The notes below the pieces were generated by a model. The model did no database searches, had not been told where the DNA came from, and saw nothing but the letters and a program-made list of their open reading frames with translations. A stretch of 64,000 nt of DNA from Siphonodentalium dalli (taxonomy: Eukaryota > Mollusca > Scaphopoda > Gadilida > Siphonodentaliidae): NCBI GenBank assembly GCA_032622095.1, contig CP136063.1, positions 183,873,956 to 183,937,955 on the forward strand, written 5' to 3'. Numbering within the stretch: position 1 is the first letter of the stretch; every line of letters begins with the position of its first letter. The translations under genes were made by a program, and so were the position numbers. Positions 58,670 to 64,000 of the stretch are shown in pieces.

Positions 58670-60069
58670 TAGATATATAAGGTTTAACATTGCGAATCAA
58701 ATGTGACACATTTTCCGCTTGCACATTATACAATAAAATGTGTTTTTCATTTATTTGGGCGTTCACCATGTCCATGTATACAGAGCCATGGCGATGGGGG
58801 TGTCTCATCCCAACTTTAATCAAAATATTCAAAAGCTGGAAATTTCATACCTGAGTACCTGACACGACATTAGTTGGAAATTTGACATCAACAATATTTT
58901 GAAATTGTTGTCGTAGTTTGATCTTCCAACAATATTATAGTGGGGATTTTTTTAGACCCAACATTTGCTTATTTTTGGCCAAATTATTGACTGCAATGGC
59001 CATCAGTTGGAAATGATCCAACCTATGTCCAGTTTGGAAAATGTCCAACAATTGGAAATCTTAAGGCAAAGCTGGATGCTAGGATTTTGCAATTTTCAGG
59101 GTTCAGATTTCAAAATTTTCTCCCACGGGGCGATAACCATGGTCGGTCCGATAATATTATGTCTGGTCCCGCCCCCGTGGTCAGTCAACATGTATCTAAT
59201 TTAACTGAATCAAATCGGGGTTCAAGTACTTGACGTCAGACCACTACACATGTTGGGATTGGGCAATTTCCAGGTTTAGTCACAGGTTCAGATCTAAAGG
59301 AAATCGCTCAATACGGGACCGCCTAGAGGATTACTGTGAGTGGAAAGTTAGATTAAAGCCCAAGGGGTGTGTAAATGGATTTACGCGAACTTGTGAGTTT
59401 GGTGAGATTAAAAATTTAGTGCAATTGGAAATTCCAATGATGAACAGTCAAACGCCTCCACATAAGGCCCTCTAGACCCGTCCCTGTATATATATATATG
59501 TCCACGACGCACTCATATTTAGATTAATGAACTAATTGTCCATTACGTTTGAATTCATTGAAACGTGTCATCCGATTTCTTCCACATATATGAACATACA
59601 TGTACATTAACACGCACATTTAATTCCATCGAATGCGCAACAAATGTATCATGCACATGTAGAGTACGTGTACCATCATCAGTTAGTATTTATAATAATA
59701 GCTTATAATCAAGGTGCGTGATCACCGATGGACAGCTGATTAGAGACAATCAACTGACACACTGACCCATATACACAGGCGAAAGGCGGACTGGTCTATC
59801 GGTGCTAACACAACGATATTGCTCGAGTTAATTGTTGAAAGTCAATCATCCGTGACGGCATGACACCAGATAAAGATCTAACTTAAAAGCAGAGCGAATT
59901 AGAATCTATACGACAACAAGTTGCTGGTATTGAATAATTTAATCCAGAGAATGAAAACCGAATAGCTGCATATCCGGATAGCTGTAAGTCTTACCCGGTG
60001 AAGTATAAACACTCTATTGTTAGCTAACCGGCTAAAGCGGATAGGATCTTAGCCGGCTAATGCATAAAC
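58670..60069. other. Non-coding
   Basis: Segments at 58.84-59.2 kb (agttggaaatttgacatc, ggaaatttcatacctg) weakly mirror 56.0-56.15 kb in inverted orientation, suggesting an old repeat. The plus-strand open frames at 58965-59204 and 59230-59475 have no recognisable domains. Confidence 0.45.
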
Positions 60070-60532
60070 ACCCCCTAAGTTTTATCGAGATCCGATAACA
60101 TATGGATGAGATATATAAAAAATATCAACATTTCCAGATGAACAAAGAGAAGTAACTATATAACCGAGAATGCGATTAACGTAATTGATACATCTATTAA
60201 CGCCCTCCTGATGATCAACATTCCCACAAAATTGAATCATAATGGCTATCATAACTGCTCGGAGGGAAAATCAATATTTCCATATTTACAAAGAGGAATA
60301 ACTCTAAAACGGAAAATACGAGCAACATCAGGTGACACTGGTCTTCTCTGAAATTCCTCGTGATTGTAGATGGCCAACATCCTACTTTATGCTATCGAGA
60401 GATCAGAAAACATACGAGGAAACACTGTTGTAGTTCATTATCACACAATCATGCACGTCGAAATATTGTATAAATTAAAAATCACAACAAACTAAATTAA
60501 ATTTTGCACAATCTGACGCAATTCATGAAATG

Positions 60533-60993
60533 TGTGACCCGCCATATCAAATCCAGTCGGAAGTCGGGATTTTTTTTTACCCTGTGCCAATGCATTCTCT
60601 TATATATGCGAGTCGACCATAGGTCGTCTCGCATATATAAGAGAATGCATTGGCTTAACAATTTTTTATCATGTTTTTTAAATAAATGTTTCTTACAATT
60701 TTTAGGACATAAAATAAAAAAACATCCATTACCCTGCAGGGAGCCCCACACATATATAGAAGCACATAGAAGAGTTTCGTCTGCTCATGTTTGTCTGGGG
60801 CTCTGTATGGGTGACATTATAAAATTGTTAAAGAATACAAGAACAAATTATTAAAATTGCAAAAAATTGTTAGGCCAATGCATTCTCTTATATATGCGAG
60901 GCGACCTATGGTCGACTCGCATATATAAGAGAATGCATTGGCACAGGGTAAAAAAATCCCGACTTCCGACTGGATTTGATATGGCGGGTCACA
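60533..60993. mobile_element. TA461 element, inserted in copy B only
   Basis: Ends TGTGACCCGCCATATCAAAT and its inverted complement (about 43-bp inverted ends, including agtcgggattttttt). Two internal hairpins lie at 60586-60654 and 60874-60942. The paralogous position at 34311 reads cataaaaTAtgatatg, against catgaaatg|element|TAtgatatg here, so the target was TA and the left TA has since become TG. Confidence 0.88.
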
Positions 60994-61069
60994 TATGATA
61001 TGAACAAAATGTTTAATAGAGAGTTCGTTTTGCTAATTCTCAACAAAGTTGATTAATCGAGACAGCTAG

Positions 61070-61340
61070 GTTGATTATTAATTTGACTTATCAAGATAGT
61101 GAGCTGAATTATCAAGATAGTGAGCCGAATTATCAAGATAGTGAGCCGAATTATCAAGATAGTGAGCTGAATTATCAAGATAGTGAGCTGAATTATCAAG
61201 ATATATATTGTTTAGCATTGATAATAGCTTGATTAATTTGACTTATATGATAGTGAGCTGACTAATCACGATAACTAAGTTGATTATCAATATAGATACG
61301 TTGTTTAGTAATGATAATAGCTTGATTAATCAAAACAACT
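61070..61340 (+). repeat. Minisatellite, ~20-bp unit, copy B
   Basis: tgagctgaattatcaagata repeats. Counterpart of 34380-34600 with a different arrangement. Confidence 0.8.
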
Positions 61341-61510
61341 AAGAAAATTAAGGGCAATATCAACTAAAGTATGTATATCAGTTATATGCTGCCATAACAA
61401 TCAATCACTTCATGTTACATGATGCACATAAGGTTTCACTTTCTTCCGTTTCGTCACGTATACACCTGTTGGGCGCTTGGCTAATTAACAACCTGCTAAT
61501 AGCTTGCCCG

Positions 61511-61841
61511 TGATTTCAACAAACATGTTAAAATTAGCCAGATTTGCATCGGAAATAGTTACCAAAGCAGCCATTTAAATTGGTTTAAATCGAATCTACA
61601 TGCATGCCCTCCGTACGTATATAAACATGGTCCCAGTGCAGCTTTCCCAGCTAAGTGTGTATTTAGTTATAATTCTGTATGTTATTATCTCGAATTTGTT
61701 ATCTTTCTTGTGTGAGTTTTCCTACTTTATTTATCTCTATTATTTTTAAACTTTTGTTGATATTATGTATGGTAATATATAAATGTCTACCTCCAGTTCC
61801 ACACATTGGTGGACGGAAATAATAAAGAATTGAATTGAATT
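61511..61841 (+). mobile_element. Probable 5'-truncated LINE-type 3' tail
   Basis: Present between agcttgcccg and gagtttcgag, which are contiguous in copy A at about 34750. It ends ggacggaaataataaag followed by about three AATTG units. An AATAAA-like signal plus a short tandem tail is typical of non-LTR retrotransposon 3' ends. No target-site duplication is visible and no coding remains, so the class is inferred. Confidence 0.55.
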
Positions 61842-62444
61842 GAGTTTCGAGTCTCATCGATGCGTAGTTATGTTGACAATATTGGTCGTTGAAATAATTT
61901 GACATGTTGCTATAGAAACGGTTCCTATAACAGTCATGCCTCATCAAAACTCAAGATACATTGTAGCTGCATATACAATATAATGATGGAAAATAACAGT
62001 GGACGTTTTCGCCCAAAACTTCATATATAACATGTATAAACAACATGCATGCCTGTGGACACAATGATGTTGTCCATTATAACAAAATAGATTAATCAAG
62101 CATAGCGACGTATTATATTATTTATCATTTAAAAAATAAAGCAAATTCGGCACAATTTGCTGCAATTCACAAAACGTGATATGACCAAAATGTTTAATAA
62201 AGAGTTCACAGAACTAATGCTCAACCAAGTTGATTAATTGAGACAGTTAGGTTGATTATTAAGTTGACTTATCAAGATAGTAAGTTGAAATATCAAGTTA
62301 CATAAGTTGATTAGTAATGATAATATGCTTAGTAATCAAGATAACTAAGTTGACTAATGGAAATATCAACTAGCGTATCTGCTCAATGCTGCAATAACAA
62401 ATTGTCAACACTCATCAGTTAGTTCGTGTTACATACTGAATATA

Positions 62445-62644
62445 CAGTAATGCCCTAAGTAATCGACTCCTTAACCACAGCAGAATTATGGGTAACTTTT
62501 CAGGATTTAGTCGGAAATATGGCTTGTTGCCATTCATGGGAGAGCTTTTCGATGAATGGCAACAAGCCATATTTCCGACTAAATTCTGAAAAGTTACCCA
62601 TAATTATGCTGTGCTTAAGGAGTCGATTACTTAGGGCATTACTG
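62445..62644. mobile_element. FB1 foldback MITE in copy B
   Basis: Full 200-bp FB1 with ends CAGTAATGCCCTAAGTAATC and complement, TA flanks. The centre is shortened (attcatgggagagcttttcg) compared with other copies. Confidence 0.9.
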
Positions 62645-62716
62645 TATATAACAGTTCACTTTCTTCCGTTTCTTCATGTTTACAGCTGTCCAGCGCTTGG
62701 AAAATTGGCAACCTGT

Positions 62717-62869
62717 TCATATGATGGCGGAGGATTGAGTCCCATCGGTGCGTAGTTCTGTTGGAATGTTCGTTGAAAATGAACTTGAAGTTGCTATAGG
62801 AACGGTTCCTATAACGACGGGTACATCGACCCTTTCCCTAAAGTGACACCCAGATGGATTCATTTCAAG
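62717..62869 (-). pseudogene. Second ARRDC terminal exon, frameshifted tail
   Basis: Paralogue of exon 6. Acceptor tttttcag before CTT at 62869, reading LEMNPSGCHFRERVDVPVVI and GTVPIATSSSFST. A 5-nt deletion (gttgttgtcgtt reduced to gttcgtt on the plus strand) then shifts the frame, giving NIPTELRTDG and a stop at 62719-62717. The PPPSYEQV coding sequence survives downstream, out of frame, to 62680. It may be a decayed duplicate or a gene with a PPxY-less tail; upstream exons would be beyond 64000. Confidence 0.8.
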
Positions 62870-64000
62870 CTGAAAAAAGTCCATAAATACAAGTTAACAG
62901 CGGTATGGCTGAACTGCGTGCAAGTTAAGAAAACGAGGAAGGTATATATTATGATATTCGATTCATCTGTCTCGCATATATCCTGCTAAAGTAACAACGT
63001 TGTCTCATATTATTATCGAAAGTTTACATGAAATACATAAAAGTTTTCATTCGATGTGATATACATACATTCAATTATGATATATGATGATAGAAAAAAC
63101 CCCAAGGAAAGAAAAACAATGTCAAAATAAAATAGCCACTTGTGTACCGGTATATCTTATTCAACTACATTAAGATACACTCATATTTCGACCGTTATAA
63201 AGGTAGACGTATATGAATTGACTTTAATGTAGTGATTCATATTATGCCATTTTAGATTTACATGCATTTGGCATGGCTGATCTCAAGTTAGTAAGTCAGT
63301 AAGTTATCGTGATAACTCTAAAAGTACATTTCAGATATGGATGTGGTGATGGTGATCTCGCAAGAGGTTGGCTAATGTGACCGGATAGATAAAGATAAGA
63401 TAAGATATCCAATAGTTCTCCAAATACTATTATGGAGACAAGTTTAGTCGGAAATATTTCCAAGTTGATCTATTCCGACTTTCGTTTTACAAACAGGCTT
63501 CTAATAAATAAATTAAGTTAAAATTTAGTTGCATCGTTATAAAAAATAATTAGTATATTCAATGACTTATTATATAATTTGAAAAAAAAATTCAATTGTT
63601 TTAATTATATAAAACATGTGTTGTAAAAAGTGTGAACGGTTCATTTAAATTATCTTTAAAGTTACTCTATGTTCCTTCGCTGTTGGTACATGTGAATAAT
63701 CATATAAGTTTGTAAAACCATCACAAGCAAGGACATGGAAAAATGGATCGACCTTGTTCTAATTTTGATTACTCCGTATTCGCCAACAATGAGTCATATT
63801 GGAGTCATTGCTATGTAAACATTTAATTAGTGTTACAGCGACTGCGATGTTTTATCAACAAACAGTTTATCAAATATTTCAATCAACCCATGATAGTATT
63901 CATTAATATTTCAACGCATTGGTTACAATGAACTACGGTGTAAATAAGTAGAATTACGTCCCTTTGGTTCACATGATATCTCGAATACGAGTTAAAACAA

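Larger units (their letters stand above)
60070..64000. repeat. Segmental duplication, copy B (runs off the window)
   Basis: Collinear with 32690-36725. Specific to this copy: a TA461 element (60533-60993), a retrotransposon-tail-like insertion (61511-61841) and a full FB1 at 62445. The match continues to the last base of the window, so the duplication extends further right and should include more of a second ARRDC gene. Confidence 0.85.

Noticed and set aside
59230-59475. 81-codon plus-strand frame as a gene
   Set aside because: No known motif, and the surrounding sequence resembles an old repeat partly mirrored near 56 kb.

Overview
The window looks like a stretch of an animal nuclear genome that is poor in genes, rich in introns and full of repeats. 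It is AT-rich, has no bacterial gene organisation, and carries microsatellites, many terminal-inverted-repeat (foldback) elements and one confidently recognised multi-exon gene with canonical GT-AG introns. Repeats with a CAGA/CATA microsatellite tail plus very frequent foldback elements would suit a marine invertebrate, possibly a mollusc or other lophotrochozoan. That placement is an inference; no species can be named from the sequence.

The recognised gene is an alpha-arrestin (arrestin domain-containing protein, ARRDC) on the minus strand, about 50.37 kb down to 35.41 kb. It has six exons, about 342 codons in my model, an arrestin N fold, an arrestin C fold (CCCCCKSGPI start, IGTVPI near the end) and a C-terminal PPSY motif of the kind bound by WW domains of NEDD4-type ubiquitin ligases. 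Two duplications affect it. A ~3.5 kb direct tandem duplication (about 47.51-51.00 and 51.00-54.51 kb) copies the first exon; the proximal copy is open and the distal copy has a TGA at codon 16. A separate segmental duplication (about 32.69-36.72 kb versus 60.07-64.00 kb) carries a second terminal exon at 62.7-62.9 kb, with a 5-nt deletion that changes its C-terminus. The rest of that second gene would lie beyond the right edge. The window is therefore part of a local ARRDC gene expansion.

Layout. 0-4.4 kb: a foldback MITE, then head-to-tail repeats with a CCCGAC..GTCCGGG head and a CAGA/CATA plus AAAATATATA tail. 4.4-7.6 kb: mostly non-coding. 7.74-8.15 kb: a probable exon of an unrecognised plus-strand gene whose coding signal spans two frames. 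8.3-14.8 kb: inverted modules, hairpins, tandem repeats and more head/tail repeats. 15.2-18.4 kb: a degenerate ~140-bp repeat field. 19-26 kb: decayed repeats with TAAAGAGCG ends and a field of ACCATGGT palindromes. 26.41-31.52 kb: a giant foldback element with tandemly repeated arms. 31.8-36.7 kb: nested MITEs and the 3' end of the ARRDC gene. 36.7-54.5 kb: the ARRDC gene and the duplicated first exon, with a TTAA-flanked 1.85-kb element in intron 2. 54.5-60 kb: repeats. 60-64 kb: the second ARRDC 3' region.

The duplicated segments act as natural experiments, because several mobile elements are present in one copy and absent from the other. This gives occupied and empty sites with TA targets for two MITE families. 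The repeats at 1.8-4.4 kb and 57.9-58.7 kb also carry dense perfect matches to NRF-1-type (GCGCATGCGC) and ERR/NR5A-type (TCAAGGTCA) binding motifs. No tRNA, rRNA, CRISPR or complete transposase gene could be supported.
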